Notes: generated from the sequence alone by a model not told the origin. A stretch of DNA of 36,338 nt from Chara braunii (GCA_003427395.1 BFEA01000066.1:1986432-2022769); one strand, 5' to 3'; counted from the first letter of the stretch, positions 23,570 through 33,394 are shown. A program made the numbers and translations.

Positions 23570-23966
23570 ACGTGTGGTGTATGAGATGCTTCCTAGTAGA
23601 CCAATGACAAGTCCCGGTTGAGACCTTAGCCCCCCAAGGCGTTGATTCACGTGCAGGTCCGATAGAGGCGTATTACCGCGAGTACCCCCTATACTACAGC
23701 GTACGAGAAACGCCCTCCCTCGGCTGGTCCACCTCTGCGATTGCAACTGATCAACTTTCGTACTGTGGACTGGTAGCTCGGCAGGGATACGTCCACCGAA
23801 GGGAGGTGACAACTCCCGTAAGGTGGAGGTAAGTCGTGCCTCGCGTAGGCCCTATCCTGTCGTAGGGGCTCGCGAGAGGTATGGCTGGCGCACTCGGCCG
23901 GAGCGGCTTGCGGAAGCTCCATGTATGTTCTTGACGAGGATTAAGATCAACTCCTGCGTGACGAGG
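23570..23966 (+). promoter_or_regulatory. LTR terminal domain, 3' LTR copy
   Basis: Same blocks as 10790..11207: AGCTCGGCAGGGATACG at 23774..23790 and CCTGTCGTAGG at 23856..23866. The terminal 51 bases are missing. With the inverted LTR end that follows it forms a tail-to-tail imperfect palindrome of about 300 bases per arm. Confidence 0.7.
23962..23966. other. Candidate target site (CGAGG) of the inverted LTR
   Basis: The five bases before TGTC at 23967 align to CGCGG (11152..11156) of the intact 5' LTR, so they are pre-insertion sequence. The duplicate should follow the far end of the inserted element, outside this window. Confidence 0.4.
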
Positions 23967-24710
23967 TGTCGCTCGCGGCGGTCCCGCTCCCGGCTGGGAG
24001 CGCTGAACCTCACGGTCGTGTCATGCAGGATTTATTTCCGAAGAATCAACTTGTCACCACTCCAACCGTGCGCGCGTACTATACCTCTCACGACGCCCTG
24101 CGACAGGTCGGGACGTCGCGAGGTACAATTTACCTCTACCCAAGGGGATGTCACCACCCTTAGGTAGGTGTATCCCTGCTGAGCTACCGACCCTCGTGCG
24201 AAGGCTTTTATATGTCTGAGTAGAGGTAGGTCGGCCGAGGGCGTTTGCTCGATCGTTGTAGCATAATATGGTGTACGCGCGGTAAGACGCCTTGGACTGA
24301 CCCGTCAGATATCCAGGTCGAACTTTGAGACGGTCGTCTATTCGCGCTTCTGTTCCAAAGACACGTTCTCCTTCTGACCACTATGTTCAAAGCATCAAGA
24401 CAAAACCTTGTTACTACCAAAGGATATTCTACTCTACTCAACGTATGACTCGAACATCAGATAACGTAGAAGTTATATAAGACTGATTATGAATATCGAG
24501 GTATTACTGTTGGGAACCCTTCCCATTTTCACAAGTGTTGATTGTCCACAACTCTTCGACATATCATGTCCAGTTCAATCCCAAACTCACGAACAAAAGA
24601 GACCTGAATAACATAATGCAAAGACAGTTCACATGCCATGCAAAACGGCGTCAACCATCAACCATTGACATTGTCCCTTATTCCCGAAACCATGCATGAC
24701 ATCTCTATCT
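23967..24710 (-). mobile_element. 3' end of an inverted, related LTR
   Basis: Read on the minus strand it ends GCGAGCGACA and carries the terminal-domain blocks: AGCTCAGCAGGGATACA (complement of 24170..24186), the counterpart of CCTGTCGTAGG at 24097..24107, and CGCCCTCGGC. The same sequence in the same orientation recurs at 35623..36338, aligned to the window edge. The 5' limit of this LTR, to the right, could not be placed; homology to the other copy is visible at least to 24710. It probably includes the hairpin field to about 28.1 kb, by analogy with the giant LTR, but that is inference. Confidence 0.75.
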
Positions 24711-25379
24711 TTCCTGAGATGCAAGCCCAGCCCCCTCACATCTATTTGAAGACCTCTTGAGAGTGACCAGGACCATTTAGGCGATGACCACAAGCGACAG
24801 TTTTACTGACCACAAGGTTTAATTTTAGACGTAGGTGTCAAGTCAAGGTGAAAAAAGTTGAATTGGCAACGACCGACCTGTTATCGAGTGATAACATAAA
24901 ATTGAGTCCTTTTTGTATGACTTCTCCTTCAATTGCAATAGACCAAAGCAAAGACCTGCACACACACAGGTCAACAATGATTCAACATCCCAACTTGATT
25001 CCCACTTATCGATCTCTAAGGGTCAAACCCTTAAATCTGGTTTGTGAGCTCTGGGATCATTATCCCAAAGTCTAACCCCTAGCTTTTATCTACCCTGAGT
25101 CGTCTGTCACTCCTCCTCCTTTTGTTTTAAGGAGTTTATTGCCTATGTCCTAAGTCGTCTTTTAAGAAAATTCATTTTTCCCCTCTTTTCAGTCCTTACA
25201 TTTTCTCTCTCGTGGATAAGCACACCCTTTGATGCTTATGAGGTAGTCTAACTGAGATCGTCTCATGCCAGCTGATATTTTCTCCTTTACTGTGGCTACA
25301 CGGGGTTTCTTCTTTTTTCTGATTTTCTTTTCTCCGCGATATTGCCTTCTCTTTACGTTCCCTTTTAAAGAACCTTTGG
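24711..25379. other. Likely LTR interior; no gene seen
   Basis: Only short unsupported frames. Two pyrimidine-rich stretches (25090..25210 and 25300..25440) precede the hairpin field. Confidence 0.5.
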
Positions 25380-26487
25380 AGTCGCTCCCACTGGAGCACT
25401 CCCATTTTCCTTTCCTTTTTCTTCTTGCCCTGACATACGCAAGTAGTGGGCTGATTCACCCGGGAATCTTCCACTGCTTGATCAATTCCAAGCAATCTAT
25501 TAGTCAGAAGAGTAGTCGAGTCGCCCCACAGGAGCACTCAGTCACCCCTCAAAGTTCATGCAGTCCTCGTGCAATTAAACAGTTCATGCCATCTAGTGTA
25601 AGTGATCGGATAACTCATCTGGGAGTATCCTTTTATTAGTTAAGCAGATTGTTAGGAGGCCTGTGTTGAGTTGTCTCAACACTTGACCCAACATTCAGAA
25701 AACACTCCAAATCCAAATGTCAATTCCAAATCAAAGTTAGTAACAGGCGGTCTTCACGGAAGCCTCCTATTACTACTTGATTCAGAGCTCAGTATTTTCC
25801 TCAAAAGTGTAGTAGGACGACCCTACGGGAGCCACCCTATTACTTAATTAGAGTCAGACGAGCTGGGATTATGTTAGTGGATTCCGGCAATCATCAGATC
25901 CTCCCTTTGCTGGAGTATCTTGTTAGACCCATTAAGATTGAGTTACGCAAGCATTAGTATGAACCCACGGAAGCCTCCCATGTCCTGCTTCAATGCTAAT
26001 CAGGTGGATCGTTAGTACTTATTTATATCGTACGTTAGTCATACCTGAACAAGTCGTAAGGTTACTCACCCGGGAGTATCCCTTTACTTGTTCAACATAA
26101 TCGACCTACTTTTTTCCTTCGTTAGTTGACCCCCGTTAGTTGACCCCCAGATCAAACAAAGTATTAGGACAACCCACCAGGGAGTCACCCTACTACCAGT
26201 TTGATGCATAGGATATCAAGAACAACTCTTGATCGAGTTGCCCTAACAGTTCACCTAATCGGACTGTGCGCCGTAAATGAGCAAAAGGTATGTTAATTCT
26301 CACCGGAAGTCGGACAGATCGTCCCAGACTTAGGAGTTCGCGTACTCACCCGGGAGTACTTAATTCCCTCCCAATCTGGTTCGATCGGTGATAGGAGAGC
26401 CTCACGGAGGCCTCCTGCTACCTCTTGCCTTTGCTAGCCTCTGTATCCTATGAGAGCATCGGATTAACTTTGTTTTTGTCAATGAAT

Positions 26488-27043
26488 GAAAGAGTGTACC
26501 CTACGGGAGTACCTGATCATATGACTTTTATTAAGTCTGAAGAAGTGTACTTCACGGAAGTACCGGGTCAAAACAACTTTTGTTAGACTGAAGAAGTGTA
26601 CTTCACGGAAGTATCGGATCACCTGACTTTTGTTAAGTCTGAAGAAGTGTACTTCACGGAAGTACCGGATCAATGAGATTTTGTTAACGACTGAAGAAGT
26701 GTACTTCTCGGAAGTACCGGATTAAATTGTCCTTTGTTAACGTTTGAAGGAGTGTACTTCACGGAAGTACCGGATTAAATGACTTTTTGTTAAGTTTGAA
26801 GAAGTGTAATTCACGGAAGTACCGGATCAAATGATTTTTTGTTAAGTTTGAAGAAGTGTACTTCACGGAAGTACCGGATCAAATGACTTTTTGTTAGGTT
26901 TGAAGACGTGTACTTCACAGAAATACCGGATCAAATGACTTTTTGTTAAGTTTGAAGAAGTGTACTTCACGGAAGTACCAGATCAAATGACTTTTTGTTA
27001 AGTTTGAAGAAGTGTACTTGACGGAAGTACCGGATCAAATGAC
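26488..27043. repeat. 52-base tandem array of hairpins, about 11 units
   Basis: Each unit has GTACTTC-ACG-GAAGTAC followed by CGGATCAAATGACTTTTTGT and TAAGTTTGAAGAA. Stem starts are at 26547, 26598, 26649, 26701, 26754, 26806, 26858, 26910, 26962 and 27014, with a diverged first unit at 26496 (loop TACG). Stem defects occur at 26598 (wobble), 26806 and 27014 (mismatch). There are no unique spacers, so it is not a CRISPR array. Confidence 0.93.
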
Positions 27044-27864
27044 TGCTGTCAATTTAACTTGTTGGTCAATAGGGAAGATGCACGGCACCTCCTCACTACC
27101 AATGCCAGAGTCAGACAATCACCACACCAATTTGTTGTTTTTAGCCAGGCGAATGGCAGGATAACTCGTCCGACGAGTACCCTATTATTTGCCATGGTTA
27201 ATCTATGCAAGCAGCTTGATGACCTTACCAGATTTCTCGCTAGACCTAGCCTGTAATGTAATGAGAGGACTGCACGGCAGCCTCTCGTCACCAACGTCGC
27301 AATCAAACAGACATTTCATCAATTTGTTACCTCAGTCAGATGAATGGCAGGGTAACTTCGCACGGCGAGCACCCCATCATCTAGTTTTAGTGACTCATAC
27401 AAGCAGTGTGACAACCCTACGAGAACCTCCATCACACAACTTTGTCTTTCAACCCCAAGCAGACCATGTAACTTTTCGGTTCTTCCTAAGTTCCTTTCTT
27501 CTATCAAGCAAAGTTCTTACTTCAGACATACGTTCATTCACCATTTTTGAAAGCGTTATTCCTGAAGAAAACAAGAAGATATATAACATGCATCCATACA
27601 TGCAGTCCAATAAAGAGTTTTAGCCAGTAAGGGATACGGGAAAGGATCGAAACATGCGTACCTTACAGTTCTCTGCCTCCAGAGTTCCTCCTGATATCTG
27701 GCAGAGCTCCCTCAATCGCCCTCCTTTTGTCGGACTGCCTGAACATTTGTCTTTCAAAGAACAAACTTTCCATTCAAAGATATTTTATAATTTCAGATAG
27801 TTTTGTGAGGACTGGGAAGTGAGGGGATTAGATCATGGGAGAGCGGAGAAAGATGGAGGAGGCA

Positions 27865-28104
27865 GACACCTATCACACGGTGACGATGTCGCTCTCCTCT
27901 CCATTACCCTACATCTCTTCACATCTGATCTTCCCCCACTTCTTTTGTTTTTAATCGAACAATAATTCGCAAGATAGTGCGCATGAATATGACAATCAAC
28001 AATAACCTTGGATAAACGTGAAGAAGAAAGGAAAGGGCAACTCAGATTAAGGGAGAGGGAAGAAGGAAAATGGTGGTAGACACCATCATCACGGTGACGA
28101 TGTC
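27865..28104. repeat. Two related large hairpins, 214 bases apart
   Basis: GACACCTATCAC-AC-GGTGACGATGTC (27865..27890) and GACACCATCATC-AC-GGTGACGATGTC (28079..28104) share one arm exactly while the other arm differs. Purine-rich flanks pair outward with pyrimidine-rich flanks, for example GGAAAA with TTTTTTCC around the second. Confidence 0.75.
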
Positions 28105-28182
28105 CTTTTTTCCTCTACACTGCCCTGCTTTACTCTCCTTTCCTGACCCATGATCAAAATTACCTAATAATCAATAGATAAC

Positions 28183-28280
28183 AACAACAACAACAACAAC
28201 AACAACAATAATAATACTAATACTAATAATACTAATAATACTACTAATAATAATAATAATAGTAATAATAACAATAATGC
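28183..28280. repeat. (AAC)n/(AAT)n compound microsatellite
   Basis: A run of AAC units changes into interrupted AAT/ACT units. Confidence 0.95.
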
Positions 28281-28434
28281 AAGGTATTTATTTTTAGAAG
28301 GCCAAACTGCGAGATCAATAGCCTTCTAATTTTTACATGCATGAGTATGGGGTGCACATGCATTGAGGATTTATCCAAAATAGAACAACATAATTAAGTA
28401 ATCAGCCAATGTCCACGCCAACAGGCCACACTAA

Positions 28435-28956
28435 CGCAGTATCCAGAGTTGTTTTCTTTGTCTGGCGCATAGCGCCCATCCTACGCTACCATACTATCCT
28501 ACGCTGCAGCTGGTTCACACAACAGGATTACTTCGGTTCGCATGTCTGCCCATACCATCGGCAACCTTTCTCCCATGTACGAGGTACGTATTTGACCACC
28601 CTCAATCAGACCTTGATTATCCCACACAACGCCTTACTCCTCAAGATCACCCGATCATCCGCAACACCTACCTGACGCCCAGCAGCCCAGATATGGCCGC
28701 CTACGCCCCGCTGCCCTGTTACGTGTGTAGGTGCCCAGGCACAACTTTCGTGGCCTGGACCAGCTATACAGCGCAGCTTAGTGAGGCTCATGCGTTCACC
28801 TATCCAACTGATGTGCTGCAGGAGCCTAAATGCCCACATACGGAAATGTCGAATTGGGCCTGTGATGAATATTCAGGCCCGCCTTCACTTAGGGCGGCTA
28901 CTCCGTTTGTTGGGGCCTTGGCTCAAAACAATGTGATGCCTAATAGGGCCACTTGA
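28435..28956 (+). other. 173-codon stop-free frame, unrecognised
   Basis: Stop-free from after the TAA at 28432 to the TGA ending at 28956. The first ATG is at 28693, giving 87 residues (start MAAYAPLPCYVCRC). It is rich in Pro, Thr and Cys, with CYVCRCPG and CPHTEMSNWACDEYSG segments. I recognise no family. The opposite strand also has a 77-codon frame here (28606..28839), so strand and coding status are uncertain. It could be an exon or a transposon fragment between two AAT tracts. Confidence 0.25.
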
Positions 28957-28969
28957 GGGCTTGATCCTC

Positions 28970-29007
<38 letters not shown>

Positions 29008-29046
29008 CGTAATAATAATAATAATAATAATAATAGCAATAATAAT
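28970..29046. repeat. (AAT)n microsatellite
   Basis: TAA/AAT units with two interruptions (CGT, GC). It immediately precedes the first copy of a duplicated block. Confidence 0.95.
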
Positions 29047-29050
29047 GCAA

Positions 29051-29370
29051 AAAATGTGAGTAATAACGAACTTCAACAATCAAACATCACCATATACGCA
29101 AGATCAAATAGTCGTGACCCGGAACTAAATAGCAGAGTTGCATCACAGGTTTCACCGGATAAGAGTACAACAAGGCGCATAAGTGATAATGTCGGAACAG
29201 TCTCATCATCACCAATCGAAGAACCAGTGTCAAACTGCTATCAGGTGCTCAGTTCTCAGACTACGAAGGGCATATCCTACCCAGTCTAATCTACTATGCT
29301 ACCCGTGATGTCCACAACTCTCCAAAGTATGAACAAATCTCAGCCAAATGTTGTTTACCTCGAGCACCAA
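29051..29370. repeat. AAT-led block, copy 1 (copy 2 at 31358..31680)
   Basis: Both copies follow an AAT tract and share, in order, GAGYAATARCGA, CARCAATCAA, AGTCRTGACC, TTGCATCAC, GAAGAACCAG, GGTGCTC, CAGACTAC and CTCRAGCACCA. Both then run into pyrimidine-rich DNA. A simple repeat at one fixed edge is typical of a non-LTR retrotransposon or SINE end, here on the minus strand with an (ATT)n tail. A short frame beginning MSN exists in both but drifts strongly, so coding is unlikely. Confidence 0.7.
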
Positions 29371-29382
29371 GTACATCTCTTG

Positions 29383-29818
29383 TTATCCCTTTTTCTCTCT
29401 ATCTCCTCATTTCGTCTCACTTTCTGTGTGTAAGTGTCGTTTTCTCTTTCTCTCTCCACGTCCCTGCTATGTTTTCCTTCCGTGTGTCTGAGTGCTATAG
29501 CAACTGCGTGTTACATTTTCTGAATGTGTGACTATATGGGTTACGAAATTTGTTTGTGCGTGATTGGGTATCACAGCATCAGTCCGAGTCTCATCGTCAA
29601 TTATCCCTTTTTCTCTCTATCTCCTCATTTCGTCTTACTTTCTGTGTGTAAGTGTCGTTTTCTCTTTCTCTCTCCACGTCCCTGCTATATTTTCCTTCCG
29701 TGTGTCTAAGTGCTATAGCAACTGCGTGTTACATTTTCTGAATGTGTGACTGTATGGGTCACAAAATTTGTTTGTGCGTGATTGGGTATCACAGCATCAG
29801 TCTGAGTCTCATTGTCAA
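29383..29818. repeat. Recent tandem duplication, unit 218 bases
   Basis: 29383..29600 and 29601..29818 are nearly identical, with only a few substitutions (for example CGTCTCAC against CGTCTTAC). The unit is pyrimidine-rich at the start and ends with GGGTATCACAGCATCAGTC. Near identity marks it as young, or as a possible assembly duplication. Confidence 0.93.
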
Positions 29819-29900
29819 TCTGTGTAATCAGATGTTGCAACGTCAATCTGTGTGATCCGTTGTCACAGCGCCAATCTGTGTCGGTGTGTGTCTTGCGTCA
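29816..29900. repeat. 28-base motif, about 3 copies
   Basis: CAATCTGTGT starts at 29816, 29844 and 29872, with related following bases (AATCAGATGTTGCAACGT, GATCCGTTGTCACAGCGC, then diverged). Confidence 0.75.
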
Positions 29901-29971
29901 GTCTGCATCCGTCTGTTTGTTTGCCTATCATTGTCTGTTTGTCTGTCGGTGTATGTTTGTTTGCTCGTTTT

Positions 29972-30017
29972 TGTCTGTCCGTTTTGTCTGTCCGTTTTGT
30001 CTGTCCGTTTTGTCTGT
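29972..30017. repeat. 13-base tandem (TGTCTGTCCGTTT)3+
   Basis: Three exact units and a partial fourth, inside a longer TCTG-rich region (29880..30017). Confidence 0.9.
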
Positions 30018-30066
30018 CGCAGGCCAGAGTAGCTGTTGAGTCCTACACCGTGGTTCAGCCCCGTCG

Positions 30067-30279
30067 GGTCAAGGTCGTAGCTGCTACAGACCTGAAAGGT
30101 CAAATGTCGTAGCTGCTACAGAGCCGAAGGCCAAATCCACAGACTTATGGAAGTTCTGGTGGTGACCCTTCAACCATCGTTCACAACAGACTAGAGACAA
30201 GTGGCAGTGGTGAAATTTACCTGTGCTGAGCCAGCAGTCCCCGTCGCAGTCTGTCCTGGTCCAGTCAAGCAAGTACCGC
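30067..30279. repeat. Duplicated block, copy 1 (copy 2 at 30574..30817)
   Basis: Each copy begins with roughly 31-base tandem units (GGTCAAGGTCGTAGCTGCTACAG-like; two in copy 1, three in copy 2), followed by GGCCAAATC-ACAGACTT, GTG-CCCTTCAA, GTGGC--AAT, TGCTGAG-CAGC and CAAGTACC. The copies are diverged. Copy 2 has an open frame of 76 codons (30650..30880) that copy 1 matches only with stops. No domain was recognised. Confidence 0.8.
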
Positions 30280-30573
30280 ATGGCTATGACCTGCCTGCTT
30301 CAGACTGTCATGGTCGGATCTCTGTAGTACTGTTGCTCAAGTCTGTGAGTCAAAGTTTTTCACCTACGGAACATGATTTGTAACTGTAGATTGACTCTTG
30401 TCTGTGACTTCCCTTTTTCTCTCCTTCTTCTTGTGTTTGTCTGTCCATTTCTTCATCCGTATCTGTCTGTGTATTGTCTGTTTGTGTTTAGTTTTTGGTG
30501 TCTGGCTGTCAAGTCTCGGACTGTAGGTCTGTTCCGTAGGAGTTAAGTCTGTAGTTGTGTAGGACTTCTGAAA

Positions 30574-30817
30574 GGTCGAGGTCATAGCTGTTACAGCCCT
30601 GAGAGATCAAGGTCTTAGTTGTTACAGTCCTGAAAGGTCAAGGTCATAGTTGCTACAATGTCGAAGGGCCAAATCTACAGACTTCCAAAAGATCCGGAAG
30701 TGGCCCTTCAAACGTTGCTCTCAGCAGACCGGTGGCAAGAGAGCAAGTGGCGGAATCTGTCTTGCTGAGTCAGCGGTACCCAGTCCCGGTCGCACTGCGG
30801 CAAGTCAGCAAGTACCA
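30574..30817. repeat. Duplicated block, copy 2
   Basis: Partner of 30067..30279, with three leading units instead of two. The 480 bases that follow, up to 31295, hold a short TG run (31055..31076) and no supportable gene. Confidence 0.8.
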
Positions 30818-31295
30818 TTCAGGACTGTGTCCACTTATGGGCATAGGAAAAGGCAGACCGAACGAGCTACAGAGGTATAAGTCAAAAGGCATTGCCCAAC
30901 CACTCATTCATTCTTGCGTGAGCCATGCGGGAGTGCTGTCACAACGACTTGTACAGGGAGGTCTGCAGAGAGCCCGGAGGACGCAGTGGGCAAGAGAAGA
31001 AGCTTAGTGCAGTGATAGGGTAGAGGCAGCCATAGCTGCCATAGCTGTAGTCGGTGTGTGTGTGTGTTGTGTGAGTGTTCAGAGTGATGTGTGTGGGATA
31101 CCCAAGGTGATCCGGTGCGTGAACAGTGAGTTGTTTGGGCGCTGAGCCGCCATAGTCAGCTGGAAACGAACGCTTATCTGGGTGTCATATCTCTTAGTAT
31201 TGAGTGGGCGCATGTCGCCGGTTTGCTGTGCTGCTGTTTACACGCATGAAAAATGTGAATGAGAGTCATTATGAGACGAGTCTGATTACAATATC

Positions 31296-31315
31296 AAATA
31301 ATAATAAGAATAATA

Positions 31316-31356
<41 letters not shown>
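31296..31356. repeat. (AAT)n microsatellite
   Basis: It leads the second copy of the AAT-led block, 2.3 kb after the first. Confidence 0.95.
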
Positions 31357-31357
<1 letters not shown>

Positions 31358-31358
<1 letters not shown>

Positions 31359-31680
31359 TGAGCAATAGCGACCCTCAGCAATCAATCAGCATCATACATA
31401 TAAGACTAGATAGTCATGACCTCGAACCAACAGCAAAATTGCATCACGAGATTCTCCAATTAAGAACACGCCAAAAATTCATAATTGACAATGCTGAAGT
31501 AGTCCCATCATCATCAACGAAGAACCAGAGTTGATATCCTATCTGGTGCTCGGCGCCCAGACTACATGCGGCAGATCCCATCTAGCCTATACTACAAATG
31601 TCGCATGGTGACGACAACAGTTCCCCGAAGAACGAGCAGCTCATGGCCAATGCCGTTCACCTCAAGCACCAGGTATGTCT
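31358..31680. repeat. AAT-led block, copy 2
   Basis: Partner of 29051..29370 in the same orientation; several small indels in its second half. Confidence 0.7.
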
Positions 31681-32460
31681 ATCATATCACTCACAACCTC
31701 GATTCTCCTGCCTTACGGATGCCATGTGCACCCGAGACCATCTTGCACCCATCCACCCTACTTTCTTCCTCTCTCCATATGTCTATCTGTTGGGTTGACT
31801 GTCTCCTTCTGTCTATGCTTGTTTGTCTGACTGTATATCTGCATCTGTTTGCCTGATTGTACTTGTCTATGCCTGTTTGCTTCGTCCGACTGCGTCTGTC
31901 GATTTGTCTGCTTTTGTCTGACTGTGTGTCTTTGTCTGTTATGTCGGTCTGCCTGTTCTGTGTTTGGTTTGTTATGTTTGTTTACTCTGTCACCCTGTAT
32001 TCGTCTGTGTGGTTTGCTTGCGTGTCTGACCGTGTACCCGACTATGTGTCTGACTTGTGTAGGACCATCTGTCAAACTGTGTGTTTGACTGTGTCTGACC
32101 ACCTGTCAAACTGTGTATTTGACTATGTTCTGTCTCTCTCCCTTCGCCTTCCTCCTCCTTCCTTCTTCTCCTTCTTCTTTTTCTTCTCCTTCTCCTTCTT
32201 CTACCTCCGTGCGTGCATTTTCACGAGTCTTTTCCTCTCTCTCTCTCTCTCTCTTGCTTTGTCTTGTGCGTTTCTGTCTTGTCCGTCTGTTCTGTTTATC
32301 TGCCTGTGGCTGTCTGTCTTGTCTTTGTCTGTCTGTTTTCTGTTAATCTGTTCATTTTCCTACTCCTTTATTTTCTTCACACAAACACATATGCATGCTA
32401 ACACCGTTTATGTCTCTCTCTCCCACTTTACATATACTCACGCTTTCATACACACCCATG
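31681..32460. repeat. TCTG- and CT-rich low-complexity region
   Basis: Dominated by CTGTCTG and TTGTCTG units, TCC/TTC runs (32150..32210) and (TC)n at about 32235..32254. A 202-codon frame (31857..32465) encodes a Cys/Leu/Ser/Phe low-complexity peptide and is a product of composition. Confidence 0.85.
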
Positions 32461-32969
32461 GGTGAGGTGGTGAGCCGCTATCCTTTCTGGGCAGATTGTC
32501 TGTCTGTGTCTAACCCCAATGATTCAGTAGAAAGTTGTCGACACAGTCGGGCACAATCATTCTTGTTCTCAATATATAGTAAACACGGCCTCATACACAC
32601 ACACATACATACACACAGTTACATACACATATACGTGCACACTCGCATGCATATTTGCATACACATATACTCGTAGTAGTAGTAGTATATACTTTTGAAA
32701 TCTAGTATTTGGTCCGTTTATTTTCGTTCATCCTATTGATGAAAATACTATTAAGGCCTCCTTAAGATTGAAGACTTACCTATCCCCCTTTTCTTCTCAT
32801 CCGAAGCGCGACACGGAACTGTTATGAGACACAGCAGACCGAGACTACAGTACTAAGACACGACGAACACAAGTTTGCATTCCAATAAGTCGGGCGGACG
32901 ATGGGCCCGACCTCATGACGGTATTTGCATGGAACACCATTCGTTCAGGTAAGGCAAAAATGGCCCGAC
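32461..32969. other. CA-rich and unique DNA, no gene seen
   Basis: Degenerate CA/CATA repeats at 32590..32670 and a short GTA run near 32673..32687. The remainder shows nothing recognisable. Confidence 0.6.
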
Positions 32970-32985
32970 AATAATAATAATAATA

Positions 32986-33021
<36 letters not shown>

Positions 33022-33093
33022 GAATACTAATAACAAAAATAATAATCATAATAATATAATAATAAAATAATAATGATAATAATAATAATATAA
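32970..33093. repeat. (AAT)n microsatellite, interrupted
   Basis: AAT units with several substitutions and insertions; the longest of the AAT tracts. Confidence 0.93.
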
Positions 33094-33353
33094 ACCAACG
33101 ATTATGAACGTATACAAGTGATTTTTCCGGTCCGATACCGCAATGTCAAAGAGGGGGGGTCCGTTCTATTCAGAGGAAACAATTGTTTTCCTTTACCCTG
33201 CAAATTGTGACCACTTTTTCTCCCTCCTTCAATCATTTCTCTTCCTCTCTCATACGCGCACTCATACGCACACATGCACATATAAACTCATACACACACA
33301 TACTTGACAATCCCGTAGGCGAGCCTGGCGAAGTCGCGATAGTGGCCGGGTGT

Positions 33354-33394
33354 GAATGGCGGTGTATATTCCCACGTTGTAGCGGGAGACTCAT
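33354..33394 (-). repeat. Inverted copy of a 13-codon motif
   Basis: Read on the minus strand from ATG at 33394 it gives MSLPLQRGNIHRH, matching MNLQLKRGNIHCY (33897) and MNLPLKRGNIRCH (34077) on the plus strand. Roughly two thirds of bases match. Confidence 0.6.

Larger units (their letters stand above)
3949..23966 (+). mobile_element. Giant-LTR, gag-only, non-autonomous LTR retrotransposon
   Basis: Two direct repeats of about 7.3-7.6 kb flank a 5.1-kb internal region. The 5' repeat begins TGTC and ends GACA two bases before a perfect-looking tRNA-Asp primer-binding site, which fixes the orientation. The internal region encodes a Gag with a CCHC knuckle. No protease DTG/DSG, reverse transcriptase YxDD or integrase motif was found in any frame I read. 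This layout matches TR-GAG and LARD elements, which depend on enzymes of an autonomous partner. A 165-base stretch compared by eye (6721.. against 19281..) differs at about 10 positions, so the insertion is not very recent. The 3' LTR is itself interrupted at 23966. The left flanking 5-mer is GGCGG; its partner would lie outside the window. Confidence 0.85.
16357..23966 (+). mobile_element. 3' LTR of the giant element, truncated by an insertion
   Basis: Aligned with the 5' LTR from its first base to the GACG/AGG at 23960..23966 (5' LTR equivalent 11150..11156). The last 51 bases of the LTR are missing and are replaced by the start of the inverted LTR at 23967. Differences from the 5' copy include a run of N, about 300 extra bases at 20918..21212 containing motif repeats, and scattered substitutions, mostly transitions in the stretches I compared. 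Confidence 0.85.
25380..28117. repeat. Field of diverse short stem-loops with ACG/TACG/ACCCGG centres
   Basis: More than twenty imperfect inverted repeats, mostly spaced 50-130 bases. Examples: GCTCC-CACT-GGAGC (25384..25397), GATTC-ACCCGG-GAATC (25453..25468), CTTC-ACG-GAAG (25752..25762), GTACTC/GAGTAC (26342..), AGGAG-a-GCCTC-ACG-GAGGC-CTCCT (26393..26416), ACTCGT-CCG-ACGAGT (27164..27178), GAGAGG-a-CTGC-ACG-GCAG-CCTCTC (27263..27286). Stem sequences differ from one to the next, whereas pairing and the central ACG are kept. A 144-codon frame (27189..27623) runs through part of it without domain support. Confidence 0.8.

Noticed and set aside
26479-26673. Repetitive minus-strand peptide with IRYFREVHFF units
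   Set aside because: It arises from the first units of the 52-base hairpin array, and later units shift frame.
26488-27043. CRISPR-like regular repeat array
   Set aside because: The whole 52-base unit repeats with no unique spacers, and the context is a eukaryotic retroelement.
29056-29289. 77-codon frame starting GTG, related to an ATG frame at 31358
   Set aside because: The peptides diverge more than the DNA would require under selection, one copy lacks ATG, and the second stops early.
31857-32465. 202-codon Cys/Leu-rich frame
   Set aside because: Translation of TCTG, CT and TTC low-complexity DNA; no domain, and composition explains the open frame.
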